Origin: Oscillospiraceae bacterium
GTDB taxonomy: Bacteria > Bacillota > Clostridia > Oscillospirales > Oscillospiraceae
NCBI GenBank assembly: GCA_021770845.1
Contig: JAETQF010000012.1
Span: 1 to 64,000, forward strand
Length of the DNA stretch: 64,000 nt
Direction of reading: 5' to 3'
Position numbers and translations under genes: made by a program. Below, one piece after another: positions 41,960 through 50,512 of this stretch. The notes beneath the pieces were generated by a model. That model was not told the origin of the DNA. It ran no database searches and worked only from the letters and a program-made list of their open reading frames with translations. The first letter of the stretch is position 1. The number at the start of each line of letters is the position of its first letter.

Positions 41960-42376
41960 ATGACCGGCACCTATGAGCACAGCATCGATGCCGCCGGCCG
42001 TCTCATCGTCCCCTCCAAGCTGCGGGACAAGCTGGGCGCCGCCTTCTATCTGGCGGTGGGGGTGAAGGAGAACCTGACCCTCTACCCCATGGAGGCGTGG
42101 GACAAGCTCCGGGCCAGGGTGTCCGAGCTGTCCACCACCGACGCGGCGGCCATGGATCTGTTCTTCGCCAGCGCACAGCTGTGCGAGGTAGACAAGCAGT
42201 GGCGGTTCCAGATCCCCTCCTACCTGAAGGATTACGCCAAGATCGACAAGGACGTGGTGGTGACGGGCAACAACGACCGGGCCCAGATCTGGAGCGCGGA
42301 GAACTGGAAGGCCAAGACCCGCCAGCAGCTCAATCCCGAAACCATCGCCAACCTGATGAAGAACCTGGGGATTTGA
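41960..42376 (+). CDS. mraZ: Transcriptional regulator MraZ
   Basis: A 138-aa protein with two SpoVT/AbrB-like half-domains: MTGTYEHSIDAAGRLIVPSK (first) and CEVDKQWRFQIPSYLKDYAK (second). The DNA-contacting DxxGR is present in the first copy as DAAGR; the second copy has DKQWRF. ATG 41960 has GGAGGGAAAGAG upstream and is chosen over an upstream ATG at 41915 without a site. It is the first gene of the dcw cluster; rsmH follows 1 bp after its stop. Confidence 0.95.
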   Translation: MTGTYEHSIDAAGRLIVPSKLRDKLGAAFYLAVGVKENLTLYPMEAWDKLRARVSELSTTDAAAMDLFFASAQLCEVDKQWRFQIPSYLKDYAKIDKDVVVTGNNDRAQIWSAENWKAKTRQQLNPETIANLMKNLGI

Positions 42377-42377
42377 T

Positions 42378-43310
42378 ATGGAATATACCCATAAGCCGGT
42401 GCTGTTAAACCAGTGCCTGGACGGTTTGAACATCCGCCCCGGCGGGATCTACGTGGACGGCACCCTGGGCCGGGCGGGCCACTCCCGGGAGATCGCGGCG
42501 CGGCTCACAAAGGGACGGCTTATCGCCATCGACCGGGACAAGGCCGCCCTGGACGCCGCCCCCGCCCGGTTCGGGGAGCTGATGGATCGGGTGACCCTGG
42601 TGCGGGGGAACTTCGGGGAGCTGCCCGGTATCCTCGCCCGGCTGGGCGTTGCCGGGGTGGACGGGATGCTGTTTGACTTCGGGGTGTCCTCCCCCCAGCT
42701 GGACGACGGCAGCCGGGGGTTCTCCTACCTCCAGGACGCAACCCTGGATATGCGCATGGATCAGTCCGCCCCCCTCACCGCCCGGGAGGTGGTGAACGGC
42801 TGGGACTATGAGGAGCTGCGCCGGATCCTCTGGCAGTACGGGGAGGAGCGGTACTCCGGCCCCATCGCCGCCGCCATCGTCCGGCGGCGGGAGGAGCGCC
42901 CCATTGAGACCACCGGGGAGCTGGCGGAGCTCATCCGCGCCGCCATGCCCGCCAAGGCCCGGCGGGAGAAGCAGCACCCCGCCAAGCGCTCCTTCCAGGC
43001 CATCCGCATCGCGGTGAACGACGAGCTGGGCGAGGTGGAGCGGCTGCTGGACGGTGTTCTGCCCCTGCTGAATCCCGGGGGACGGCTGGCCATCATCTCC
43101 TTCCACTCCCTGGAGGATCGGCTGGTGAAAACCGCCTTCGGAGACTGGGCCAGGGGCTGCACCTGCCCGCCGGATTTCCCGGTGTGCGTGTGCGGCAAGA
43201 CCCCCAAAGTGAGGCTCATAGGCAGGCGGCCCATCACGGCCTCTGAGGAGGAACTGGACGAAAACCCCCGCGCCCGCAGCGCCAAGCTGCGAATCGCGGA
43301 AAAGCTATAA
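42378..43310 (+). CDS. rsmH: 16S rRNA (cytosine(1402)-N(4))-methyltransferase
   Basis: A 310-aa protein. It begins HKPVLLNQCLDGLNIRPGG; the SAM region is YVDGTLGRAGHSREIA; DFGVSSPQLDDGSRGFSY and RAIRIAVNDELGEVERLL (seen as QAIRIAVNDEL) are conserved. The C-terminus contains TCPPDFPVCVCG, a short Cys cluster of the family. ATG 42378 is nearly joined to mraZ. Confidence 0.97.
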   Translation: MEYTHKPVLLNQCLDGLNIRPGGIYVDGTLGRAGHSREIAARLTKGRLIAIDRDKAALDAAPARFGELMDRVTLVRGNFGELPGILARLGVAGVDGMLFDFGVSSPQLDDGSRGFSYLQDATLDMRMDQSAPLTAREVVNGWDYEELRRILWQYGEERYSGPIAAAIVRRREERPIETTGELAELIRAAMPAKARREKQHPAKRSFQAIRIAVNDELGEVERLLDGVLPLLNPGGRLAIISFHSLEDRLVKTAFGDWARGCTCPPDFPVCVCGKTPKVRLIGRRPITASEEELDENPRARSAKLRIAEKL

Positions 43311-43370
43311 ACCCCGAACCCCGCGGGCGTGCGGCGGGAAGCAGGGGGCCACACAAAGGAGACGTGTCCC

Positions 43371-43943
43371 ATGGCAGAGCAGAGGAGAAACAGAAGATAC
43401 CGCACCAGCGGCAACGTGGCCTACCAGCCCGAGGTGGAGCAGGAGCCCCTGCGGGCGGAGCCTGCCCGCCGGGAGCGGATTCACGGCAATACCGTCCGCC
43501 GTCAGGAGCCTGCCCGCCGCCCGTCCATCCAGCCCCGCCGCCGTCCGGCCCGTCGGCCCGACGTACAGGTGCGCACCCAGACCGCCGTGGCGCCCTTCGC
43601 CGTGGTGGGGGGATTCGCCGTGCTGGTGTGCACCCTGCTGCTGGTGGTGAGCATCGCCCAGCTGGCGGTGGCCAACAACGACATGGTGGAGCTGCGGGGC
43701 GAGCTGGCCGATCTCCAGGACGAGGGCCGGGTGCTCCAGGCCAAGTATGAACTGGTTTTCGATTTGGAGGCCATTGAGAAGCAGTTCCTGTCCAACGGCT
43801 CCATGGTGCGGGCCCGGGCGGGGCAGACGGTCTATCTGGATCTGTCCGAGCCGGACAGCGTGGTGTACTACGACGGGGCAGGGGAGGGCCTTTCCGCCCT
43901 GCTTCAGCGGGCGGAGCAGTACCTGGCAAATCTGCTGTCATAA
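43371..43943 (+). CDS. FtsL-like septum protein
   Basis: A 190-aa single-pass protein. An Arg/Pro-rich cytoplasmic tail (about 1-70), membrane helix at about 76-100 (VVGGFAVLVCTLLLVVSIAQ), then a coiled coil (NDMVELRGELADLQDEG) and a short extracytoplasmic end. The position between rsmH and the transpeptidase gene is that of ftsL, and the topology matches FtsL, which forms a complex with DivIB/FtsQ and DivIC. Sequence conservation in FtsL is low, so the name rests on position and shape. ATG 43371 has AAAGGAGACGTGTCCC. Confidence 0.78.
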   Translation: MAEQRRNRRYRTSGNVAYQPEVEQEPLRAEPARRERIHGNTVRRQEPARRPSIQPRRRPARRPDVQVRTQTAVAPFAVVGGFAVLVCTLLLVVSIAQLAVANNDMVELRGELADLQDEGRVLQAKYELVFDLEAIEKQFLSNGSMVRARAGQTVYLDLSEPDSVVYYDGAGEGLSALLQRAEQYLANLLS

Positions 43944-43986
43944 GCGGACAGGTACGGCACATAAACTTGCCATAGACAGAGACGCC

Positions 43987-44024
43987 GGGGCGCGAGAAAT
44001 GATACGTTTCCCGCGCCCCTCTTT
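43987..44024 (+). terminator. Hairpin between the ftsL-like gene and the PBP gene
   Basis: GGGGCGCG-AGAAA pairs with TTTC-CCGCGCCCC, followed by TCTTT. It may partly terminate transcription inside the dcw cluster, separating mraZ-rsmH-ftsL from the PBP and the later genes. Confidence 0.5.
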
Positions 44025-44049
44025 CCCATATTTGTGGAGGTAAACCCCT

Positions 44050-46488
44050 ATGCAGGATCCCAAACGAACGCCCCGGAGCCGCGACCACGGCCGGAGCAAC
44101 CGCAGCCTGTTCCGACGCACCATCGCCCTGATGCTGGCGCTGGGGATCGGGCTGTTTATCCCTCTGGTGGGGCAGCTCTACAAGCTCCAGATCGTGGAGC
44201 ACGCCCAGTGGGAGGAGAAGGCCGCCATCCAGCAGACCAAGAGCATCTCCGTCAACGCCAACCGGGGGGCCATCTACGACCGGGAGGGCCGCACCATGGC
44301 CATGTCCGCCACGGTCTACAAGCTGATCCTGTCCCCCCTGGATCTGTACAACTCGGTGGAGCAGGAGGACTACAAGGACAAGGAGGGGAAGCCGGATCCG
44401 GACGCCTACAAGCAGGCCCTCTACGACCGGCGGAAGCTCATCGTAGACTGGCTGGTGGAGACCTTCGACTACGACGAGGACTGGCTCTGGAAGCAGATGG
44501 AGAAGACCAACAACGCCTGGATCGAGCTGGAGACCGAGATGGAGGAGGAGGACGCGGAAAAAGTCCGAACCTTCACCAGCAAGAACCGGATCACCGGCCT
44601 GCTCTATCCCACCCCCTCCAGCAAGCGGTACTACCCCTTCTCCTCGGTGGGCTCCCACGTGCTGGGCTATCTGTCCAAGAACGAGAACAGCGGCGACCGG
44701 AAGGTGGGCGCCCAGGGCATCGAGGCGGTGTACGAGGACGTGCTGTCCGGGGATCTGGGCCGGGTGGTGACCTCCAAGAACGGCGCGGGCATGGAGATGA
44801 TCTCCGGCTACGAGATGATCTTCGACGCGGAGGACGGCTGCGACGTGACCCTCACCCTGGATGAGCGCATACAGGCCATGCTGGAGCAGACCCTGGAGGA
44901 GGGCATCGAGACCTACGATGTGCAGAACGGGGCCTTCGGCCTGGTGATCAACCCCAAGACCGGGGCGGTGCTGGCCATGGCCAGCAGCCCGGACTTCGAC
45001 CCCAACAACTACTCCAAGATCCTCAACGAGGATCTGCAGCAGGAGCTGGCGGAGGTGGCGGCGGAGAAAGGGGAGGACAGCGAGGAGTACGGCAAGGCGT
45101 GGAAAGAGACCTGGGATAAGCAGATGAGAAACCGCACCCTGTCGGAGGCCTACGAGCCCGGCTCCGTGTTCAAGCCCATCACCGTGTCCATGGCGCTGGA
45201 GGAGGGGGTCATCTCCATGAACGACCACTTCCAGTGCAACGGCAGCAAGGTGGTGGGGGATCGTACCATCAGCTGCCACAAGCGCGGCGGCCACGGCGAC
45301 CAGGTTCTGACCAAGGCCGTGGGCAACTCCTGCAACGTGGCCCTGATGAATATTGCCGAGCGGATGGGCCCGGACATTATGTGGAAGTATTTCGGGGACT
45401 TCGGCCTGTTCGACCACACCGGCATCGACCTGGCCGGGGAAGGGGAGGACGTGTTCTGGCCGGAGAGCTCCTTCAAGGGCCCCTACGGGGCCCAGTCGGT
45501 GGCGGTCAGCTCTTTTGGCCAGCGGTTTAAAGTGACCCCCATCCAGATGATCACTGCTTTCGCCGCCGTCATCAACGGCGGGCACCTGCTCCAGCCCTAT
45601 GTGGTGCAGTCCATCGCCGACGGGGACGGGAACACTGTGTTCTATCATGAGACCACCGAGGTGCGCCAGGTGATCAGCGAGGACACGTCGGATAAGGTGC
45701 GGGGCATCCTGGAGAGTGTGGTGGCCAACGACTCCGGCCACAACGCCAGCATGAACGGCTACCGCATCGGCGGCAAGACGGGTACGTCGGAGCTGCTGGA
45801 TCGGGAGAACAACCCGGACTATCCGGATTACAATAAGGACGTCATGTGTTCCTTCATGGGCTTCGCCCCGGCGGACGACCCGGAGGTGCTGGTGCTGCTG
45901 GTGTACGACACCCCCAAGCGGGACGGCCCCGGCTCCAGCTATACGGCGTCGGGCACTTATATCAGCGGCGGCAATATCGCCGCCCCCATGGCGGGCCAGC
46001 TCATCGCCAGCATTCTGGACTACATTGGCATCGAGCGGGTCTATTCTGAGGATGAGCTGTCCGGGCCGGACACCCCCATGCCCAAGGTGACGGGCAGCGA
46101 GCTGACGGTGGCCAAGGGCACGCTGCAAAATGCGGGCTTTGAGTGCCGCACGGTGGGTACGGGCAGCATCGTCCAGGGCCAGGTGCCGGCGGCGGGCGTG
46201 TCCATCCCCGGCGGTTCCACGGTGGTGCTCTACCTGGGGGAGGACGCGCCCACGGAGCAGGTGGCGGTGCCCAGCCTGGCAGGTCTGACGCCCACCCAGA
46301 GCAAGAACAAACTGGAGGAACTGGGCCTGTTCATGCGGGCCAGCGGCGTGGTGGACTATAACGATCCCAGCGTGGAGGGGGCCAGCCAGTCCATTGACGA
46401 GGGCACCATGGTGACCTCTGGCACCGTGGTGGAGGTGCGGTTCGTGAGCAGTGTGGAATATGGTGACCAGGGCAGAATTGGCGACTGA
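44050..46488 (+). CDS. Class B penicillin-binding protein with two PASTA domains (SpoVD/FtsI type)
   Basis: An 812-aa transpeptidase. Membrane helix at about 24-43; dimerisation region from RGAIYDREG (about 72). Transpeptidase motifs: SVFK with Ser372, SCN at 427-429, and GGKTGTSE. Two C-terminal PASTA domains: PMPKVTGSELTVAKGTLQNA and VPSLAGLTPTQSKNKLEELG. Firmicutes SpoVD and PbpB both look like this; only one copy is in the cluster, so it may serve septation, spore cortex or both. ATG 44050 has GGAGGTAAACCCCT upstream. Confidence 0.93.
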   Translation: MQDPKRTPRSRDHGRSNRSLFRRTIALMLALGIGLFIPLVGQLYKLQIVEHAQWEEKAAIQQTKSISVNANRGAIYDREGRTMAMSATVYKLILSPLDLYNSVEQEDYKDKEGKPDPDAYKQALYDRRKLIVDWLVETFDYDEDWLWKQMEKTNNAWIELETEMEEEDAEKVRTFTSKNRITGLLYPTPSSKRYYPFSSVGSHVLGYLSKNENSGDRKVGAQGIEAVYEDVLSGDLGRVVTSKNGAGMEMISGYEMIFDAEDGCDVTLTLDERIQAMLEQTLEEGIETYDVQNGAFGLVINPKTGAVLAMASSPDFDPNNYSKILNEDLQQELAEVAAEKGEDSEEYGKAWKETWDKQMRNRTLSEAYEPGSVFKPITVSMALEEGVISMNDHFQCNGSKVVGDRTISCHKRGGHGDQVLTKAVGNSCNVALMNIAERMGPDIMWKYFGDFGLFDHTGIDLAGEGEDVFWPESSFKGPYGAQSVAVSSFGQRFKVTPIQMITAFAAVINGGHLLQPYVVQSIADGDGNTVFYHETTEVRQVISEDTSDKVRGILESVVANDSGHNASMNGYRIGGKTGTSELLDRENNPDYPDYNKDVMCSFMGFAPADDPEVLVLLVYDTPKRDGPGSSYTASGTYISGGNIAAPMAGQLIASILDYIGIERVYSEDELSGPDTPMPKVTGSELTVAKGTLQNAGFECRTVGTGSIVQGQVPAAGVSIPGGSTVVLYLGEDAPTEQVAVPSLAGLTPTQSKNKLEELGLFMRASGVVDYNDPSVEGASQSIDEGTMVTSGTVVEVRFVSSVEYGDQGRIGD

Positions 46489-46500
46489 AGGATATCGGAT

Positions 46501-47031
46501 ATGAAAACGGATCAGAGCTTGGAAAGAACCCCTGTGGCGGTGGTAGGCCGGGGCGGGACGATGACGGCCCAGCTCCTGCGCCGCCTGCTGCCCAACCCGG
46601 TGGTGGAGCTCACCCCCTGTCAGGCGGCGTTCTATGAGGGACGCTGCCGGGCGGTGGTGGTGGAAAACTATGACCTGCCCCCGTCCCCCGGGGGGCTGAG
46701 TGGCTGCGCCGCCGCCCGGTGGGAGCTGTCCCGCCGGGCAGGGGTGACGGTGGTGGGCCTGGACGACCCGGAGGGAAGACGGTTCGCCGCCGCGGGAGGC
46801 GGCGAGGTGTATGCTTACTCCGACGGCAGGCCCCAGGCGGATCTGACGGCAAAGAACGTCCGCCTGCGGGGGGATCGGCTGGAGTTCGAGGCCCTGGCGG
46901 GGACGGAGCTGCTGCGGGTGCGGGTGAGCGCGGGGGAGGAGCCCCGGCTGTACGACCACCTGGCGGCCCTGGCGGGGGCGCTGGCCCTGGGGGTGCCGCT
47001 GAAGGAGGCGGCGGCCCGGCTGGAACAGTGA
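46501..47031 (+). CDS. Truncated Mur ligase-like protein without a functional P-loop
   Basis: A 176-aa protein at the site where murE/murF usually lie. VAVVGRGGTMTAQLLRRLL (residues 12-30) aligns with the Mur ligase P-loop (GTNGKTTTA) but has lost the Lys and one residue. GVTVVGLDDPEGRRFAA resembles the MurE/F segment with VN-x-DD-x-G. The end, ADLTAKNVRLRGDRLEFEAL and LAALAGALALGVPLKEAAAR, matches the end of the central ATPase domain. The N-terminal substrate domain and the whole C-terminal domain are missing. The frame is intact with a fair ribosome binding site (GAAGGATATCGGAT), so it is retained rather than freshly decayed. It is unlikely to bind ATP normally; the role is unknown. Confidence 0.72.
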   Translation: MKTDQSLERTPVAVVGRGGTMTAQLLRRLLPNPVVELTPCQAAFYEGRCRAVVVENYDLPPSPGGLSGCAAARWELSRRAGVTVVGLDDPEGRRFAAAGGGEVYAYSDGRPQADLTAKNVRLRGDRLEFEALAGTELLRVRVSAGEEPRLYDHLAALAGALALGVPLKEAAARLEQ

Positions 47032-47064
47032 GACACAAAGGAAAAGAGAGTTGGAGGGAAAACC

Positions 47065-48051
47065 ATGCGGATACTGTTGGCGGCGCTGGCCGCGTTCGCG
47101 ATCTCTGCGGCGGTGGGATGGGTGCTCATACCCGCTCTGCGGGCCCTGCACGCGGGCCAGTCCATCAAGGAGATCGGCCCCAACTGGCACAAGAACAAGG
47201 AGGGTACCCCCACCATGGGGGGGATCATGTTCATCGTGGCGGCGATCGTCGCCGTGACGGCCTTCGGCTGGCAGGACATGGCGGAGGGGAACTGGCAGGC
47301 GCTGTTTGTGCTGGCCTTCGCCCTGGTGTGCGGGGCCATCGGCTTTGTGGACGACTACGCCAAGATCCGCAAGCACGAGAACACCGGCCTCACCGCCGGC
47401 TGGAAGTTCCTGCTCCAGCTGGCGGCGGCCATCGCCTTCCTGGCCCTGTTGCGGTGGCAGGGGATCCTGTCCCCCACCCTGTACGTGCCCTTCTTCAACG
47501 TGGAGCTGACCCTGACCTGGGGGGTGTACCTGGTGTTCGCCGCCTTCGTCATGGTGGGCTGCGTCAACGCCGTCAACCTCACCGACGGGCTGGACGGGCT
47601 GGCGGGCTCGGTGACGCTGGCGGTGTGCGTGTTCTTCGCCGTGCTGTCCAAGTGGTGGGAGATGGGCGCCGTGGGCGTGTTCGCCGGGGCGCTGGGCGGG
47701 GGGCTGCTGGGCTTCCTGCTGTATAACTTCCACCCCGCCAAGGTGTTTATGGGGGACACGGGCTCCCTGTTTTTAGGCGGCGCGGTGTGCGCCATGGCCT
47801 TTGCCCTGGACGTGCCGCTGGTGCTGGTGCTGGTGGGGATCGTCTACATCGCGGAGACCATGAGCGACATCATCCAGGTGGGCTACTTCAAGCTCACCCA
47901 CGGCAAGCGGATCTTCCGCATGGCCCCCCTCCACCACCATCTGGAGCTGGGGGGCTGGAGCGAGGTGCGCATCGTGCTCACCTTCACGGGTATTACCATC
48001 GCGTTCTGCCTGCTGGCCTTTGTGGGCGTGATGTACCGGTACGCCATCTGA
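47065..48051 (+). CDS. mraY: Phospho-N-acetylmuramoyl-pentapeptide transferase
   Basis: A 328-aa polytopic enzyme that makes lipid I from UDP-MurNAc-pentapeptide and undecaprenyl phosphate. Catalytic blocks: GFVDDYAKI (Asp pair), NAVNLTDGLDGLAG, MGDTGSLFLGG and the His cluster APLHHHLELGGW. About ten membrane helices. ATG 47065 has GTTGGAGGGAAAACC upstream. ftsW follows 33 bp downstream. Confidence 0.97.
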   Translation: MRILLAALAAFAISAAVGWVLIPALRALHAGQSIKEIGPNWHKNKEGTPTMGGIMFIVAAIVAVTAFGWQDMAEGNWQALFVLAFALVCGAIGFVDDYAKIRKHENTGLTAGWKFLLQLAAAIAFLALLRWQGILSPTLYVPFFNVELTLTWGVYLVFAAFVMVGCVNAVNLTDGLDGLAGSVTLAVCVFFAVLSKWWEMGAVGVFAGALGGGLLGFLLYNFHPAKVFMGDTGSLFLGGAVCAMAFALDVPLVLVLVGIVYIAETMSDIIQVGYFKLTHGKRIFRMAPLHHHLELGGWSEVRIVLTFTGITIAFCLLAFVGVMYRYAI

Positions 48052-48084
48052 GCTTCATTTTATGAAAAAGGGGGGGTGAGTCCC

Positions 48085-49323
48085 ATGGCCAGAAAAGCGA
48101 AGCGGGATCTGACCATCGAGCAGAAGCTGGCCCGGGGGCCCATCGATCTGCCCTTCCTGGCACTGGTGATGCTGCTGACGGGCGTCGGGCTGATCACGCT
48201 GCTGTCCGCCTCCTTCCCCTCCGCCATGTATAACCTGTCCCCCAACGTCACCGACACCGGGGGCGACCCGCTGTATTATTTCATACGGCAGGCCAGGTTC
48301 GCGGCGGTGGGCGTGGTGGCCATGTTCATCATCTCCAGGATCGACTACCAGCAGTTCCGCTGGATGTCCATCTTTGTGCTGATCGGATCCATTCTGCTGA
48401 TGCTGCTGGTGTTCGTCCCCGGCATCGGCAAGTCCGGCGGCGGCGCGACGCGGTGGATCAAGCTGGGCCCCGTCCGCTTCCAGCCCTCGGAGATTGCCAA
48501 GGTGGGCATCATCCTGTACTTTGCCGCCGGGCTGTCCAAGCGGAACAGCCAGCTGGGCCCGCCTCTGGAGAAAAAATGGAACCGGCGCACCCTGCTGGGA
48601 CGTACCTGCGAGCGGCTGGACAGGATCGGCTTCCTGGAGCTGATCCCCTACGGCATTGCCCTGGTGGCGGTGCTGGGGGTTATCGCCCTGCAGGGGCATA
48701 TGTCGGCCATGGTGCTGGTGGTGGTGGCGGCGGGCTCTGTGCTGTTCGCGGCGGGCATCCGGCTGGGCTGGTTTGCCGCCGGCGGGGCGCTGGTGGGGGC
48801 GGCACTCTGGTTCATCATCACCAAGACAGACTACATGACCGAACGGATTAAGATCTGGCAGAACCCCCTCAGCGATCTGCAAGACGGCGGCTACCAGCCC
48901 TGGCAGGGCCGGATCGCCATCGGCTCCGGCGGGCTGCTGGGGGTGGGCCTTGGGAACAGCCGGCAGAAGTACCTGTTCCTCCCGGAGGAGCACAACGACT
49001 ACATCTTCTCCATCTGGTGCGAGGAGATGGGGCTGGTGGGGGCGGTGGTGCTGATGGCCCTGTTCGCCCTGCTGATCATCCGGGGGTTCTGGCTGGCCCT
49101 CCACGCCCGGGATCGGTTCGGCACTCTGCTGATCGTGGGCATCATGTCCCTGTTTGCCTTCCAGGTGTTTTTCAACATCGGCGTGGTGACCGGCTTCCTG
49201 CCCCCCACGGGCATCTCCCTGCCTTTCTTCAGCTACGGCGGCACGGCGCTGATGATCACCCTGGGGGAGATGGGAATTGTGCTGAGCGTATCCAGACAGA
49301 TCGCCGCCCCCAAGGCGGAGTAG
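48085..49323 (+). CDS. ftsW: FtsW/RodA/SpoVE-family peptidoglycan glycosyltransferase
   Basis: A 412-aa membrane protein with about ten helices. SEDS family features: QPSEIAKVGIILYFA, an extracellular loop with VGLGNSRQKYLFLPEEHNDY and IWCEEMG, then TGISLPFFSYGGTALM. It polymerises lipid II together with the cognate class B PBP. ATG 48085 is preferred over GTG 48076, since GGGGGGTGAG precedes it. Position between mraY and murG supports FtsW (or SpoVE) rather than RodA. The loop at about 155-190 is unusually long and basic. Confidence 0.93.
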   Translation: MARKAKRDLTIEQKLARGPIDLPFLALVMLLTGVGLITLLSASFPSAMYNLSPNVTDTGGDPLYYFIRQARFAAVGVVAMFIISRIDYQQFRWMSIFVLIGSILLMLLVFVPGIGKSGGGATRWIKLGPVRFQPSEIAKVGIILYFAAGLSKRNSQLGPPLEKKWNRRTLLGRTCERLDRIGFLELIPYGIALVAVLGVIALQGHMSAMVLVVVAAGSVLFAAGIRLGWFAAGGALVGAALWFIITKTDYMTERIKIWQNPLSDLQDGGYQPWQGRIAIGSGGLLGVGLGNSRQKYLFLPEEHNDYIFSIWCEEMGLVGAVVLMALFALLIIRGFWLALHARDRFGTLLIVGIMSLFAFQVFFNIGVVTGFLPPTGISLPFFSYGGTALMITLGEMGIVLSVSRQIAAPKAE

Positions 49324-49336
49324 GAGGAAAGGGCCT

Positions 49337-50452
49337 GTGAAAGTGATTTTTACCTGCGGCGGCTCGGCGGGCCACGTGAACCCGGCCCTGGCGGTGGCCC
49401 AGCAGTTTGAGCGGCACCACCCCGGCTGTGAGATCCTGTTCGTGGGGGCGGAGAAGGGGATGGAGCAGCGGCTGGTGTCCCAGGCGGGTTATCCCATCAA
49501 GACGGTGAAGGTGTCTACCTTCGAGCGCACCTGGAGCTGGGCCCATGTGAAGCACAACCTGAAAAGCGCCGTCAAGCTCCCTGTGGGCCAGCGGGAGGCG
49601 GCGGCCATCGTGAAGCAGTTCAAGCCCGATCTGGTGGTGGGCACCGGGGGGTACGCCTCCTATCCCGCCGTCCACGAGGCGGCCAGACGGCATATCCCCT
49701 GCGCCATCCACGAGTCCAACGCCTACCCGGGGCTGACCACCCGGGCGCTGGCCAACAAGGTGGATCTGGTGATGGTGGGCTTCCCCGAGGCGGCGGACTA
49801 TTATAAGGAGGCCAAGCGGGTGGCGGTCACCGGCACCCCGGTGCGGGGGGAGTTCTTCACCCTGGATCGGGAGCGGGCCCGGCTGGAGCTGGGGCTGGCG
49901 GACAGCCAGCCCCTGGTGATCTCCTTCTGGGGCTCCCAGGGGGCGGGGCACATGAGCGCCCGCACGGTGGATTTCGTGGAGCGGTGGGCGGCGGAAGGGC
50001 GCCGGTTCCACTACATCCACGCCGCCGGCCGGGACATCGACGAGATGCCCGGCGAGCTGAAAAAGCGGGGGATTGCGGTATCCGATCAGGAGATCCGCCC
50101 CTACATCGACAATATGCCGGTGGTGATGGCGGCGGCGGACCTGGTGATCTGCCGGGCGGGGGCGTCCACCATCGGGGAGCTCACCGCCCTGGGCAAGCCC
50201 GCCATCCTGGTGCCCTCCCCCTTTGTGGCGGCCAACCACCAGTATAAGAATGCCAAGGTGCTCTACGACCGGGGCGGGGTGGAGCTGGTGGAGGAGAAGG
50301 ACTGCACCGGCGAGGGGCTGTACCGCATGGCGCTGGAGCTGCTGGCGGACGGCAGCCGCCGGGCGGCCATGGGCCGGGCGCTGAAGGAGCTGGCGGCGCC
50401 GGACGCGGCGGGGAAAATCTATGAAAATCTGATGGAACTCATCCAAAAATAA
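49337..50452 (+). CDS. murG: UDP-N-acetylglucosamine-N-acetylmuramyl-(pentapeptide) pyrophosphoryl-undecaprenol GlcNAc transferase
   Basis: A 371-aa peripheral membrane glycosyltransferase that turns lipid I into lipid II. The N-terminal glycine loop reads GGSAGHVNPALAVA (usual form GGTGGH). VGTGGYASYPAV and HESNAYPGLTTRAL form the acceptor side, and ICRAGASTIGELTALGKPAILVP the UDP-GlcNAc side. GTG 49337 has AGGAGGAAAGGGCCT upstream. Confidence 0.96.
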   Translation: MKVIFTCGGSAGHVNPALAVAQQFERHHPGCEILFVGAEKGMEQRLVSQAGYPIKTVKVSTFERTWSWAHVKHNLKSAVKLPVGQREAAAIVKQFKPDLVVGTGGYASYPAVHEAARRHIPCAIHESNAYPGLTTRALANKVDLVMVGFPEAADYYKEAKRVAVTGTPVRGEFFTLDRERARLELGLADSQPLVISFWGSQGAGHMSARTVDFVERWAAEGRRFHYIHAAGRDIDEMPGELKKRGIAVSDQEIRPYIDNMPVVMAAADLVICRAGASTIGELTALGKPAILVPSPFVAANHQYKNAKVLYDRGGVELVEEKDCTGEGLYRMALELLADGSRRAAMGRALKELAAPDAAGKIYENLMELIQK

Positions 50453-50512
50453 CGGCGGAAGGGCCATCCGCATAGAATGGGGGGAAATCTCTTTCTATGG
50501 GGAGGCTTTGCC

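Noticed and set aside
46501-47031. Reading the Mur-like frame as an active MurE or MurF
   Set aside because: The P-loop Lys is missing and two of three domains are absent, so catalytic activity is not supported.
43234-47733. 1499-aa open frame on the minus strand across the dcw cluster
   Set aside because: It is antisense to several well-identified genes; long antisense frames arise from the G/C-biased third positions. The protein is low-complexity (His/Gly/Arg-rich) with no domain.
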